A stretch of DNA of 64,000 nucleotides from Rhizobium sp. Root1334 (GCF_001426665.1 NZ_LMEY01000028.1:124001-188000); one strand, 5' to 3'; positions 42,102 to 51,916 are shown, counted from the stretch's first letter. Program-made: numbers and translations. The notes: a model not told the origin generated them from the letters alone.

Positions 42102-43259
42102 ATGAAAGTTGGCATCATCGGACTCGGATTCCGTCTGGGCTATCTGGGTTATGTTTTCAAAGCCATGGACGAGCGCTTCGAGATCGCGGGTTACGTCGAT
42201 CCGAGCCCCGCCGGTTTGCCGGGCCTTGTGGAAAACGGCGTCTCCGCCGGCACCGCCTACGCAACGCCTGAAGAGCTGATTGCCAACGAGAAGCTCGATC
42301 TCCTGATGATCGGCTCGCCCAATCATTTGCATCTCGATCACATTCGCATTGGCCTTGAGGCCGGGCTGAAGGTTTTCAGCGAAAAGCCGGTCGTCACGAC
42401 AGTCGAAGAGAGCATCGAACTGGCCCGGCTGATGGCGAAATTCGGCCATGAGCGGCTGATGGTTGGCCTGGTGCTGCGTTATGCGCCGATGTACCGGGAC
42501 CTGCGCGCCGCCCAGGCTGCCGGAACGCTTGGCCAGATCGTTTCGATCGAGGCTTCCGAGCATATCGAACCCTATCATGGCGCGTTCTTCATGCGCGACT
42601 GGCGCCGTTATGAGCGCTATTCCGGCAGTTTCATGCTGGAAAAATGCTGCCACGATCTCGACCTCTACAATGGCATTGTTGGCGCGCGGCCCGAGCGGGT
42701 GGCAAGCTTCGGTGGTCGCAAGAGCTTTATTCCGGCGAACGACCCGGCCCGGGAAGGCATCAACGATCTCGAACTCTTCCATCGCAAGCCAAGCGGCTGG
42801 ATGGGCTCCGACAAGGTGTTCGACAGCGACGGCGATATCATCGATTACCAGGTGGCGATCGTCGAATATGCCAATGGCGTCGGCATGAATTTCCATACCA
42901 ACCTGAATGTTCCCGACCAGTTCCGCCGTTTCTGCATCATGGGGTCCCGCGGCATGGCCGAGGGCGATTTCATCCGCGGCTATTTCGATGTCCACGAGAT
43001 GCTGACCGGCAAGAAGGTCGTCGAGAACAAATATGCAGCGACAGCACTGTCGCAGCACTACGGCGCCGACGAGCAGATGGCCACCGACATTATCGGCCAT
43101 GTCCGCGATGGCCGGCCGCTCCCCGTCTCGACGCTCGACGCGCTGGAAGCGGGCATTCTTGCACTGTCGATGGACGAGGCGCGCCGCAAACGCACCGTCG
43201 TTGATCTGCGGCCGATCTGGGATCGCTTTGACGAGGCGCTCCACTCCCGTGCGGCGTAA
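42102..43259 (+). CDS. Gfo/Idh/MocA family oxidoreductase
   Basis: 385 residues. The cofactor fold is MKVGIIGLGFRLGYLGYVF, and VFSEKPVVTT carries the EKP motif. The C-terminal domain has GSFMLEKCCHDLDLYNGIVGA, with the catalytic histidine region. Members oxidise or epimerise sugars with NAD(P). It heads a transporter operon in which the next start follows after 12 bases, so it acts on the imported sugar or a derivative. Confidence 0.9.
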   Translation: MKVGIIGLGFRLGYLGYVFKAMDERFEIAGYVDPSPAGLPGLVENGVSAGTAYATPEELIANEKLDLLMIGSPNHLHLDHIRIGLEAGLKVFSEKPVVTTVEESIELARLMAKFGHERLMVGLVLRYAPMYRDLRAAQAAGTLGQIVSIEASEHIEPYHGAFFMRDWRRYERYSGSFMLEKCCHDLDLYNGIVGARPERVASFGGRKSFIPANDPAREGINDLELFHRKPSGWMGSDKVFDSDGDIIDYQVAIVEYANGVGMNFHTNLNVPDQFRRFCIMGSRGMAEGDFIRGYFDVHEMLTGKKVVENKYAATALSQHYGADEQMATDIIGHVRDGRPLPVSTLDALEAGILALSMDEARRKRTVVDLRPIWDRFDEALHSRAA

Positions 43260-43271
43260 GGAGAGCGCAAA

Positions 43272-44159
43272 ATGAATGTTCAGCGCAGCACCCTCATCTT
43301 CGCCTGGATGCTTTTGCTGCCAGCCGTTCTCTATGTTGTCGTGATCGTCGCCTATCCGCTTCTGGATACATTCATCCTGTCATTCACCGACGCATCATTG
43401 AAAAAGACGACCAACTGGGTCGGCTGGGTCAATTACGAGAAGATCTTCAACACCACCTTTGCCGAGGTCATCATCCGCACCTTCGTGTGGACCTTCTTCT
43501 CGGTCGCCATCAAGATGATCATCGGCGTCTTCGGGGCCTGCATGCTGAACGCGGCGGTCCCCGGCCGGGCGCTGTTTCGCGTGCTGACCATGCCGCCATG
43601 GATCGTGCCGATGGCGATTGGCATCTTCATGTGGGGCTGGATGTATAACGGCCAGTTCGGGATGATTTCCGGCGTCTTGCAGAACTGGGGCATCATCGAC
43701 GGTCCGATTGCCTTCCTCGCCCACGGTTCGACCGCATTCTGGGCGACGATCATCACCGACGTCTGGATCGGCGTGCCATTGGTGACGCTCTATATGCTCG
43801 CAGCCATGCAGGCTGTGCCGCAGGATCTCTATGAGGCCGCGTGGACCGACGGGGCGGGGCGGTTCTATCGCTTCCGCCGCATCACCCTGCCGCTGCTCAT
43901 CCCATCGCTGATCACCATGTCGATGCTGTCGCTGATCGCCACGTTCAACTCGTTCGACATCATCTGGATCCTGACGCAGGGTGGGCCGAATGGTGAAACG
44001 ACGACGATGATCATCGACACCTACCGCACGGCGATCGGTTCGAAGAAATACGGCGAAGGTGCTGCCCGCGCGGTGCTGATCTGCATCTTCCTGTCGATTT
44101 TCTGCCTGGCCTATTTCCGGGTCACAAGCCGGCTTTCCGCGGGAGAATCCAACCGATGA
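43272..44159 (+). CDS. sugar ABC transporter permease (MalF-like)
   Basis: 295 residues with six membrane spans (first: FAWMLLLPAVLYVVVIVAYPLL). The EAA loop is PQDLYEAAWTDGAGRFYRFRRITLPLL. It overlaps the next permease gene by four bases. With it this protein forms the membrane channel of a carbohydrate importer; the binding protein follows at 45053. Confidence 0.92.
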   Translation: MNVQRSTLIFAWMLLLPAVLYVVVIVAYPLLDTFILSFTDASLKKTTNWVGWVNYEKIFNTTFAEVIIRTFVWTFFSVAIKMIIGVFGACMLNAAVPGRALFRVLTMPPWIVPMAIGIFMWGWMYNGQFGMISGVLQNWGIIDGPIAFLAHGSTAFWATIITDVWIGVPLVTLYMLAAMQAVPQDLYEAAWTDGAGRFYRFRRITLPLLIPSLITMSMLSLIATFNSFDIIWILTQGGPNGETTTMIIDTYRTAIGSKKYGEGAARAVLICIFLSIFCLAYFRVTSRLSAGESNR

Positions 44160-45016
44160 GCACGCAACCCGCCATGATCAACCGCTACCGCTGGTACGAG
44201 CTCGTCAGCATCTATGCCGGTATCTTCCTGTTCCTGACGTTCATCCTGGCGCCGTTCATCGAAGGGTTTCTGGTATCGCTGAAGCCGCTCGGCCTTCTGT
44301 TTTCCTCGCCCTACAAGTTCTGGCCGGAAAACGGCTCCTTTGCCGCCTACCGGACAATGTGGATAAGCGTTCCCGGGTTTGCCCGCTATATTTTCAACTC
44401 GTTCTTCATCTCGATCATCGTTACTGCGATCGTCCTCGTCCTGGTCGTACCGGCGTCCTATGCGTTTGCCCGGTTCACGTTTCGCGGCAGCGGGCTTCTG
44501 CTCGGCGCGTTTCTTGCGGTTAACATGTTTTCGGGTGCCGTCCTGCTCATTCCGCTGTTCCGGCTGATGCGGACATTCGGCGTGCTGAACACCTATTTCG
44601 CCATGATCGTTCCGGGAGTCGCCTTCCTGATCCCTTCAGCGATCTGGCTGCTGCGCACCTATATGATGCGCATTCCGCGCGAGCTGGACGAGGCGGCCTT
44701 CGTCGATGGTGCCAGCCATTTCTACACGCTTCGCCGGGTCATCCTCCCCATCGCCATGCCCGGCATCACCGTCGTAGCGATCACGACCTTCATCGGATCC
44801 TACGCTCAGCAATTCATCTTCGCGCTGACCTTCAACTCGAAGACCGAATACATGCCGTTGCCGGTTGGGCTGTTTGCCTATTTCGGCCGGCAGGAAGTGA
44901 TCTGGAACGAGTTGATGGCGGCGAGCTTCGTCGGCATCACCCCGGCCATCATCGTGATCTTCTTCCTCCAGCGCTATCTCGTCAGCGGGCTGACCGCTGG
45001 CGCGGTGAAACAATAA
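44156..45016 (+). CDS. sugar ABC transporter permease (MalG-like)
   Basis: 286 residues, six spans, beginning WYELVSIYAGIFLFLTFILAPFI. EAA loop PRELDEAAFVDGASHFYTLRRVILPIAMPG; C-terminus QRYLVSGLTAGAVKQ. Coupled to the preceding permease by ATGA overlap and followed by the binding-protein gene after 36 bases. Confidence 0.92.
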   Translation: MSTQPAMINRYRWYELVSIYAGIFLFLTFILAPFIEGFLVSLKPLGLLFSSPYKFWPENGSFAAYRTMWISVPGFARYIFNSFFISIIVTAIVLVLVVPASYAFARFTFRGSGLLLGAFLAVNMFSGAVLLIPLFRLMRTFGVLNTYFAMIVPGVAFLIPSAIWLLRTYMMRIPRELDEAAFVDGASHFYTLRRVILPIAMPGITVVAITTFIGSYAQQFIFALTFNSKTEYMPLPVGLFAYFGRQEVIWNELMAASFVGITPAIIVIFFLQRYLVSGLTAGAVKQ

Positions 45017-45052
45017 AAGCAGTCAACCACCAGAGAAACGGGAGCTTCTAAC

Positions 45053-46282
45053 GTGTCAATTCATTTCAAGACGGGGATTGTTGCCCTTGCCTTGCTCGGC
45101 TCGACCGCGCTTGGCGCCATGACCGCGCATGCGGCCGACCAGGAAATCAGCTGGATCTATTGCGGCGACACCATGGATCCGGTCCATGAGAAGTACATCA
45201 AGCAGTGGGAAGAAAAGAACCCAGGCTGGAAGGTTACGCCGGAAGTTGTCGGTTGGGCGCAGTGCCAGGACAAGGCGACGACGCTTGCCGTGGCCGGTAC
45301 GCCGGTCGCTATGGCCTATGTCGGCTCGCGCACGCTGAAGGAATTTGCCCAGAACGATCTGATCGTCCCGGTGCCGATGACCGAAGACGAGAAGAAGAGC
45401 TATTACCCGCATATCGCCGATACAGTCACGTTCGATGACAATCAATGGGGCGTTCCGGTCGCCTTCTCGACCAAGGCACTTTACTGGAACAAGGACCTGT
45501 TCAAGCAGGCTGGCCTCGATCCCGAAACGCCGCCGAAGACCTGGGCCGAAGAGATCGCCTTCGCCAAGCAGATCAAGGAAAAGACCGGCATTGCTGGCTA
45601 CGGCCTCCCTGCCAAGACGTTTGACAACACCATGCATCAATTCATGCATTGGGTTTACACCAACAACGGCAAGGTCATCGATGGTGACAAGATCGTCATC
45701 GACAGCCCGGAGGTTCTCGCAGCTCTCCAGGCTTACAAGGACATCACACCTTATTCGGTTGAAGGCGCCACCGCTTACGAGCAGAACGAAATGCGCGCCA
45801 TCTTCCTCGACGGCAAGGTCGGCATGCTCCAGTCCGGCTCCGGTGCGGCTGTCCGTCTGAAGGACACCAAGGTCAATTGGGGCGTCGCTCCGCTGCCGCT
45901 TGGCCCGGCTGCAAAGGGTGAAGGCACTCTGCTGATCACCGACAGCCTGGCGATCTTCAAGGGCTCCGGCGTCGAGGAGAAGGCCACGGAATTTGCCAAG
46001 TTCATCACATCGCCCGGCCCGCAGGGTGAGTACGAGCTGCAGGGCGGTGCCGGCCTGACGCCACTGCGTCCGTCGCCGATGGTCGATGAATTCGTCAAGA
46101 AGGATCCCTACTGGAAGCCGTTCATCGACGGTATCACCTATGGCGGTCCGGAGCCGTTGTTCACGGATTACAAGGGCTTCCAGAACGTGATGATCGAAAT
46201 GGTCCAGGCCGTCGTCACCGGCAAGGCCGAACCGGCGGATGCCCTGAAGAAGGCTGCCGCCGATCTCGAGCAGTACAAATAA
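45053..46282 (+). CDS. sugar ABC transporter substrate-binding protein
   Basis: 409 residues from a GTG start with GGGAGC upstream. Signal peptide HFKTGIVALALLGSTALGAMTAHAAD. The mature receptor shows GDTMDPVHEKYIKQWEEKNP, STKALYWNKDLFKQAGLDPE and TDSLAIFKGSGVEEKATEFAKFI, typical of family 1 binding proteins for oligosaccharides. Substrate unknown; the GH20 and RpiR genes nearby favour an amino sugar. A 13-bp stem-loop follows its stop. Confidence 0.9.
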   Translation: MSIHFKTGIVALALLGSTALGAMTAHAADQEISWIYCGDTMDPVHEKYIKQWEEKNPGWKVTPEVVGWAQCQDKATTLAVAGTPVAMAYVGSRTLKEFAQNDLIVPVPMTEDEKKSYYPHIADTVTFDDNQWGVPVAFSTKALYWNKDLFKQAGLDPETPPKTWAEEIAFAKQIKEKTGIAGYGLPAKTFDNTMHQFMHWVYTNNGKVIDGDKIVIDSPEVLAALQAYKDITPYSVEGATAYEQNEMRAIFLDGKVGMLQSGSGAAVRLKDTKVNWGVAPLPLGPAAKGEGTLLITDSLAIFKGSGVEEKATEFAKFITSPGPQGEYELQGGAGLTPLRPSPMVDEFVKKDPYWKPFIDGITYGGPEPLFTDYKGFQNVMIEMVQAVVTGKAEPADALKKAAADLEQYK

Positions 46283-46289
46283 GACCATC

Positions 46290-46330
46290 GGACCGCGAAC
46301 CATCAGATTGGTTCGCGGTCCATTCCTTTT
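46290..46330 (+). terminator. strong stem-loop between binding-protein and ATPase genes
   Basis: GGACCGCGAACCA (46290-46302) pairs perfectly with TGGTTCGCGGTCC (46309-46321), then ATTCCTTTT. It likely ends most transcripts after the binding-protein gene, leaving the ATPase at low level. Confidence 0.8.
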
Positions 46331-46375
46331 CTGCTACGAACGGGCGGCTTTCCGCCGGCGGCCGGAGACAGTTTC

Positions 46376-47509
46376 TTGGGACAGCTCAATCTCAACAAGG
46401 TTCACAAATTCTACGGGACGTTCGAAGTGCTGAAAGGCATCGACCTGGAGGTCCGCAACGGCGAATTTGTCGTTTTCGTCGGACCGTCCGGGTGTGGCAA
46501 GTCGACATTGCTGCGCATGATAGCCGGTCTTGATGAGACCAGTTCCGGCGACATCATGATCGATGGCAAGCGCGTCAACGACCTGCCACCCGTCAAGCGC
46601 GGTATCGCCATGGTCTTCCAGAGCTACGCGCTCTATCCGCACATGACCGTGTTCGAAAACATCGCCTTTCCGCTGCGCGTCGAAAAGATGCAGGAAGACA
46701 AGCTGAAGGCAAAGGTCGAGAACGCCGCACGCATTCTCCATCTCGATCAGCGGCTCCAGCAGAAGCCTGGGCTGCTGTCCGGCGGCCAGCGCCAGCGTGT
46801 TGCGATTGGCCGTGCAATCGTGCGGGAACCGAAGATTTTCCTGTTCGACGAGCCGCTATCCAACCTCGATGCGGCGCTCCGCGCCGATATGCGGATCGAA
46901 CTGGCCAAGCTGCACAAGCAGTTGAAGGCGACGATGATCTACGTCACGCACGACCAGGTTGAGGCGATGACGATGGCGGACCGGATCGTCGTCCTCAATG
47001 CCGGGGAGATTTCGCAGATCGGTGCTCCGCTTGAGCTCTATCACAAGCCGTCCAACATGTTCGTCGCCGGGTTCATCGGCAATCCGCGCATGAATATGCT
47101 GCCCGTCACCTGCAAGGCAGTCAGTGATGCCGGCGTCGAGATCGAATTCAAGGGGCAAACGGCAACGATCCCCGTGGCGGGTCGCTCCGATCTTGTCGGC
47201 CAGCCGCTGACATTGGGTATCCGGCCGGAACATATTCAGTTCGGCAAGGCGGATTTGTCGATGAACTTGACGCCGTCGGTCATCGAGCGGCTGGGGGCAC
47301 AGACTGTCGCTTATGCCGCGCTTGATGGTGAGAGCGAGAATTTCTGCGCGATGCTGCCGGGCAGCGCCCCAATCCGCACCGATGAGACGGTTTCAATCGG
47401 CATTCAGGCCGCCGATTGCCATCTGTTCGACGCATCCGGCATCGCGTTGGAACGCCGGGTAGAACTGACCGACATCGATGTCGGCCTGTTGAAAATCGCT
47501 GGCGGCTGA
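46376..47509 (+). CDS. sugar ABC transporter ATP-binding protein
   Basis: 377 residues. Walker A GPSGCGKSTLL, FQSYALYPHM, LSGGQRQRVAIGRAIVR, FLFDEPLSNLD and VTHDQVEAM, with a TOBE domain (LGIRPEHIQFG). The first codon appears to be TTG at 46376 (reading MGQLNLNKV), with GGAG upstream; no in-frame ATG lies near the family's usual start. The rare start and the strong stem-loop before it would both keep ATPase levels low. Confidence 0.9.
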   Translation: MGQLNLNKVHKFYGTFEVLKGIDLEVRNGEFVVFVGPSGCGKSTLLRMIAGLDETSSGDIMIDGKRVNDLPPVKRGIAMVFQSYALYPHMTVFENIAFPLRVEKMQEDKLKAKVENAARILHLDQRLQQKPGLLSGGQRQRVAIGRAIVREPKIFLFDEPLSNLDAALRADMRIELAKLHKQLKATMIYVTHDQVEAMTMADRIVVLNAGEISQIGAPLELYHKPSNMFVAGFIGNPRMNMLPVTCKAVSDAGVEIEFKGQTATIPVAGRSDLVGQPLTLGIRPEHIQFGKADLSMNLTPSVIERLGAQTVAYAALDGESENFCAMLPGSAPIRTDETVSIGIQAADCHLFDASGIALERRVELTDIDVGLLKIAGG

Positions 47510-47547
47510 TGGTGCGAAAAGCGGCTGTATTCCATTGAATGCAAAAA

Positions 47548-47580
47548 GGGACGCAGATGATGCGTCCCCTTTATTCTTTT
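47548..47580. terminator. bidirectional rho-independent terminator
   Basis: AAAAAGGGACGCA / TGCGTCCCCTTTATTCTTTT: an 8-bp GC stem with a GATGA loop and A and T flanks on the two sides, between convergent genes. Confidence 0.85.
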
Positions 47581-47614
47581 GGCGGTTCGTGGCGGAAAGC
47601 CCTGACCGGTCAAT

Positions 47615-49090
47615 TCAGGCTGCGCCTTGTTCCAGATTGTGTGGGTTTTCCACCATGGGCCAGATGTCACGCGGCGCCCGGCGATAGGGCGTGCGCGCCG
47701 GATTGTTCGGGTAGGGGGTCCCTGCCGAGCAATAGAGAATCTCTGCTGCGATCAGCGCGAAGGAAGCATAGAAATGGTTGGTCGACTTGATGACCAGCAC
47801 CTTCTTTCCAGCCGGGTCGATGCCCATCACCGAGAACAGGCTCGGGTCAAAGCTCTGTGCCCGGGTAGAGTTGAGGATGACGTCTATGCCATCGAGGTGG
47901 ATGTGTGCGGCGTCGCCAAAGGGGGCATAGCTCTCGCCGAAACGCATTTCGGCGTTGCGCACCAGTTTGACGATCTTGACGATGCCATCGATGGGATTTC
48001 CGGTTCCCGGTGCCGATTTTGCCCCGAAACGAAGCTGGATTTCAGCTCCTTCTCCGGCAGCCATGCAAATCTGCACGGCCATCGGATCCCAGATCGTGCC
48101 GACTGCGGTGTCTTTGGCGCCCTGGGCCAAAAGCTCGGCAAGAAGTACCGTCGCATCGCCCGCCGTGCCACCGCCAGGATTGTCCCAGACATCGGCGATC
48201 ACCACCGGTCCGGCCGTTGCGGCGAGCGCAAGGGAAACGGCCTGTTTCTCGTCAATCTGCGGCATGATGAACGTGCCACGCTTGGCGAAAAGTTCAAGAC
48301 CCAGTTCGCGGGCGAGGGTTGCGCCTTTTTCCGGCTTACCGTCGGTAACGACGAGCAATTTCGTGCCCATTTCCGGCACGTCTCCGGCCATGAAACCGTG
48401 GATCACAGAGATTGACAGGATGTCCGGGTCTTCCGCTTCCATCCGCATGATCTTGTCGACGAACGACCGCATCGGATCACGCGATGTCGGGTAGACGTCG
48501 ATCATCCGGCAATCGAACACCGACATCACCGGTTTGATACGGCCGGCCAGCGTATCGAGCGCAATACGCCAAAGATCTTCGGCGCGATCGACAAAATCCG
48601 TATGCGGGAATTCCTTGAAATAGACGAAGAAATCCGCAGCCATACGGCGCTTCACCGTCAGATGGCTGTGCGGATCAAGTTCGGCGCAGACAAGGATTTC
48701 CGGACCGACAATCTCACGGACGCGGGCGAGGAAATCGCCCTCTGTATCTTCATAGCCATCGGCGACCATCGCGCCGTGCAGGCCGAGCACAACGGCATCC
48801 ACCGGCAGTGCCGCCCGCAATTGATCGAGGATTTCGTCGCGCAGGCTCTCATAGGTCAGGCGATTGACGAGACCAGCCGGATCAGCCCAGGTGGCCGTTC
48901 CTTCGATCAACTCAAAGCCCTTTTCCGCAGCGAGCCTACGACCGACCGTGATCGGTGCCGAACACAGCGTCGGTGTTTCCGGGTGTTCGCCCGGCGGGGC
49001 ATAGAGCGACGCCTCGAAAGCACGGCGATCAACGCAGATCGGTGAGAATGTATTGGTCTCGGTCGCCAGGACGGCGGTGAAAATGCGCAA
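47615..49090 (-). CDS. M81 family metallopeptidase (MlrC-like)
   Basis: 491 residues of the family named for MlrC, which degrades linearised microcystin. Seen: RIFTAVLATETNTFSP, VVLGLHGAMVADGYEDTEGDFL, CAELDPHSHLT (metal region), FKEFPHTDFVDRAEDL, and VVIADVWDNPGGGTAGDAT. Most M81 members act on peptides or lactams never identified. It is transcribed with the small gene at 49114 and has a paralogue at 53860 in the same locus. No signal peptide. Confidence 0.92.
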   Translation of the reverse strand: MRIFTAVLATETNTFSPICVDRRAFEASLYAPPGEHPETPTLCSAPITVGRRLAAEKGFELIEGTATWADPAGLVNRLTYESLRDEILDQLRAALPVDAVVLGLHGAMVADGYEDTEGDFLARVREIVGPEILVCAELDPHSHLTVKRRMAADFFVYFKEFPHTDFVDRAEDLWRIALDTLAGRIKPVMSVFDCRMIDVYPTSRDPMRSFVDKIMRMEAEDPDILSISVIHGFMAGDVPEMGTKLLVVTDGKPEKGATLARELGLELFAKRGTFIMPQIDEKQAVSLALAATAGPVVIADVWDNPGGGTAGDATVLLAELLAQGAKDTAVGTIWDPMAVQICMAAGEGAEIQLRFGAKSAPGTGNPIDGIVKIVKLVRNAEMRFGESYAPFGDAAHIHLDGIDVILNSTRAQSFDPSLFSVMGIDPAGKKVLVIKSTNHFYASFALIAAEILYCSAGTPYPNNPARTPYRRAPRDIWPMVENPHNLEQGAA

Positions 49091-49113
49091 TGCCTTCGCC
49101 TCGTTCTACTCTT

Positions 49114-49635
49114 TTAGGCCGCACCCATCGGATTGGGCAGATATCCGGTGAAGCCGCAGATCTTCCAATGTCCATGATGCAGGCGGCAGTAATAGAGTGT
49201 CTGCCACTTGAGAATATCGACGCTCCCATCCGATTTTTTCAGGCTGCCATCAAATTTCTTGCGGACAAGCGCCATATCGCCCTCGATCTCGATGTCCTCG
49301 AGCGTCGTGGTGGTGAAAATGGCGTTGCGGGTGTCTTCAGCAAAGGACTGCTGGGCAAAATCCTCTGCCTGGCGCAGCCATTCGTCGCGATAGGCCGTCA
49401 GTGATGGAAAGGCTAGGCGCCATTTGTCGGGGCTTACCTCCCGCTTGGCGTCGATACCGATGAAACCTTCCTCGACAAAATCGCCAGCGACTTTTGACCA
49501 GTCGGCCGCCAGAAAAGCATCGATGTCACGCTCGACCAGCATCTGCCAGATCGCGTGGCGGGCCACATCAGAAGAAGGGAAAGGATTGCGGAAGGGATCG
49601 CGCACGATTGCTCCGTGTATTGAAATTCTTTTCAT
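49114..49635 (-). CDS. SnoaL/NTF2-like protein of unknown function
   Basis: 173 residues. IWQMLVERDIDAFLAADWSKVAGDFVEEGFIGID followed by alternating strands (DMALVRKKFDG, WQTLYYCRLHHGHWKICGFTGYLPNP) looks like a cone-shaped NTF2/SnoaL fold, often a small-molecule enzyme or binding protein. I do not recognise a specific family. The start at 49635 lacks a clear ribosome site, so an inner start is possible. It is divergent from ridA and precedes the M81 gene by 23 bases. Confidence 0.7.
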   Translation of the reverse strand: MKRISIHGAIVRDPFRNPFPSSDVARHAIWQMLVERDIDAFLAADWSKVAGDFVEEGFIGIDAKREVSPDKWRLAFPSLTAYRDEWLRQAEDFAQQSFAEDTRNAIFTTTTLEDIEIEGDMALVRKKFDGSLKKSDGSVDILKWQTLYYCRLHHGHWKICGFTGYLPNPMGAA

Positions 49636-49719
49636 AAATGGCGTTTTTCTCTGGCCAAATTCTGCTTTCTATGGTCATTTGTCAACGGATCAAGAAAATA
49701 ATTTGCAAGGACGAGGCGT

Positions 49720-50109
49720 ATGTCCATTACACGTTATGGCACCGTGCAGGCTGGCGCTGGTGGCAAGCCGTTGCCGTTCGCGCGCGCGGTAGAGGCGAAT
49801 GGCTGGCTGCATGTTTCCGGCCAGGTTGCAATGGAAAATGGCGAAATCATCGAGGGCGGCATTATTCCGCAGACCCACAAGACAATCGCCAATCTGCTGG
49901 CCATCCTGAAGGAGGCCAATTACGGACCCGAGCATATCGTTCGCGTCGGCGTCTGGCTGGATGATCCCCGTGATTTCTGGACGTTCAACAAGATTTACCA
50001 GGACTATTTCGGCGAACATCCCCCGGCACGGGCCTGCGTTCAGGCATCGATGATGGTCGATTGCAAGGTCGAGATCGACTGCGTCGCCTATAAAGAAAAG
50101 ACTTCCTAG
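49720..50109 (+). CDS. ridA: RidA family protein
   Basis: 129 residues. PLPFARAVEANGWLHVSGQVA, GGIIPQTHKTIANLLAILKEA, VRVGVWLDDPRDFWTFNKIYQDYFGEHPPARACVQAS, with the RidA arginine in PARACV. RidA proteins hydrolyse reactive enamine/imine intermediates; other members act in catabolic routes for amino acids or amino sugars. AAGGACGAGG precedes the start. It leads the plus-strand series with the RpiR regulator. Confidence 0.92.
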   Translation: MSITRYGTVQAGAGGKPLPFARAVEANGWLHVSGQVAMENGEIIEGGIIPQTHKTIANLLAILKEANYGPEHIVRVGVWLDDPRDFWTFNKIYQDYFGEHPPARACVQASMMVDCKVEIDCVAYKEKTS

Positions 50110-50231
50110 AGTTCAGGCAATACGGGAACGGGTGGACATCAAGTGAGAATCGTGTGCCGGATCGCAGCATTGCCGCGGTTACAGGAAGCCTCTTTGAGGT
50201 GGCCTGGCGATTTCATTGAAAGTGCACTCTG

Positions 50232-51095
50232 ATGGATATTTTCTCGACGCTTCAGGAAGAAAAAGGCCGGCTTTCGCCGGCTGAAGGCCGCATCGCCGAA
50301 ATATTGCTGACCGACTTCGAATTTGCAGTGAATGCTTCGATCATCGAGCTGGCCGGCAGGGCCGACGTGTCGCCACCGACGGTTACACGCTTCTGTCGCC
50401 GTCTCGGTTGCGACAGCTTTTCCGACTTCAAAGTCCAACTGGCGCGCACCGCGTATGTCGGCATGCGTTACCTCAAGCCGGAGCCGAAAAGCCGGGAGCC
50501 GGCCGATGTGGCGCAGGATATCATCTCCAAGGCACAGAACGCGCTGTTCATGTTGCATCGCAGCCTCGATCTCGCTGCGATCGAGCAGGCCACCGAAAAG
50601 CTGGCCGGCGCCAATATGATCTATGCGTTCGGCTCCGGTGGCAATTCATCGATGATCGCCAGCGAATTGCAAAACCGCCTGTTTCGTCTCGGGCTGCGCA
50701 TCACCGCAAGCTCCGATCACAGCATGCAGATGATGATGGCGGCGGCGGCCCGGCCGGGTGACGTCGTCATCGGGTCGTCTTTTTCCGGGCGCAATGCCGA
50801 ACTGGTCCGGTCCTTCATGCTCGCCCGCGACCAGAAAGTAACGACTATTGCGCTGACGCAGAGCGGTAGTCCGGTTGCCCGTGCTGCCGATATCACGGTA
50901 CCGGTCGATCTGCCGGAAGGGACGAATATCTATCGCCCGACCTCAACCCGCATCGCCTATGTCGCGCTCCTCGATATCCTGGCCAGCCTGGTTGCCTACA
51001 ATATTCAGCCACAGGCGACAGTAACGTTGCGGCGCATCAAACAACAGCTTGTCGCCCATCGCGATGGCGACGACCGCCAGCTTCTCGGGGATTGA
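50232..51095 (+). CDS. RpiR family transcriptional regulator
   Basis: 287 residues. N-terminal RpiR helix-turn-helix (LSPAEGRIAEILL, ADVSPPTVTRFCRRLGCDSFSDFKVQL) and a C-terminal SIS phosphosugar-binding domain (IYAFGSGGNSSMIASELQNRLFRLG, VIGSSFSGRNAELVRSFMLA). Such regulators respond to a sugar phosphate, often from an amino sugar, and most likely govern the surrounding transporter and hydrolase genes. Confidence 0.92.
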   Translation: MDIFSTLQEEKGRLSPAEGRIAEILLTDFEFAVNASIIELAGRADVSPPTVTRFCRRLGCDSFSDFKVQLARTAYVGMRYLKPEPKSREPADVAQDIISKAQNALFMLHRSLDLAAIEQATEKLAGANMIYAFGSGGNSSMIASELQNRLFRLGLRITASSDHSMQMMMAAAARPGDVVIGSSFSGRNAELVRSFMLARDQKVTTIALTQSGSPVARAADITVPVDLPEGTNIYRPTSTRIAYVALLDILASLVAYNIQPQATVTLRRIKQQLVAHRDGDDRQLLGD

Positions 51096-51122
51096 TTTCA
51101 CCATGCTCACAGGGGACCCGTC

Positions 51123-51899
51123 ATGACTTCATCTGTTGCAATCGTAACGGGGGCGGCAGGCGATATCGGCCGGGCCATCGCCCGCCGTCTTGGTGCAGAT
51201 CATGATGTCGTGCTGATGCCCGATCTGGACGGTGCCGCCGTCGAGAAGGCGGCAGCGAGCCTTGGTAATCCGGCGAAATTCGTTGCCCTGGTCTGCGATA
51301 TCACCGATGCGGCAAGCGTTGCAGCGATGGCGGCTCGGGGAGCGGAGCTTGGTACGGTCCGTACACTTGTCAACAATGCCGGTGCCGCCCGCGCTGTCAG
51401 CCTGCATGACACGACGCCTGAAATCTGGCGCATGGACAATGCGTTGAACCTTGAGGCGGCCTTCCTCTGCTTTCGTGCGGTCGAGGATGCGTTGAAGCAA
51501 AGCCAGGGCTCGGTGATCAACATCGCGTCGGTCAACGGTACCAATGTCTTTGGCCACCCTGCCTATAGCGCCGCCAAGGCTGGCCTTCTGCACCTAACGA
51601 AGCTGATTGCCGTCGAATATGGAAAATACGGCATCCGAGCGAACGCGGTGTCGCCGGGAACGGTGCGTACCCAGGCATGGGAGGTCCGCGCGGCCGCCAA
51701 TCCGAACGTCTTCGAGGACGCACGCCGCTGGTATCCGCTGCAGCGGATCGCCAGCCCGGATGATGTGGCCAATGCCGTCGGCTTCCTCGCCAGTCCGCTG
51801 GCCGCGGCAATCTCCGGCGTCTGCCTGCCGGTCGACTGCGGCCTGACCGCAGGACAGGCCGAGCTTGCCCGCACCTTTTCTCAATCCGAAAACTATTAG
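51123..51899 (+). CDS. short-chain dehydrogenase/reductase
   Basis: 258-residue SDR: TGAAGDIGRAIARRLG cofactor loop, NNAGAARAV, INIASVNG (Ser) and YSAAKAGLLHLTK (Tyr-Lys), ending with the usual CLPVDCG. It oxidises or reduces a sugar or hydroxy acid with NAD(P); the substrate cannot be told. It lies between the regulator and the GH20 gene, 17 bases before the latter. Confidence 0.9.
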   Translation: MTSSVAIVTGAAGDIGRAIARRLGADHDVVLMPDLDGAAVEKAAASLGNPAKFVALVCDITDAASVAAMAARGAELGTVRTLVNNAGAARAVSLHDTTPEIWRMDNALNLEAAFLCFRAVEDALKQSQGSVINIASVNGTNVFGHPAYSAAKAGLLHLTKLIAVEYGKYGIRANAVSPGTVRTQAWEVRAAANPNVFEDARRWYPLQRIASPDDVANAVGFLASPLAAAISGVCLPVDCGLTAGQAELARTFSQSENY

Positions 51900-51916
51900 A
51901 CATCAGAGGAACGGAC

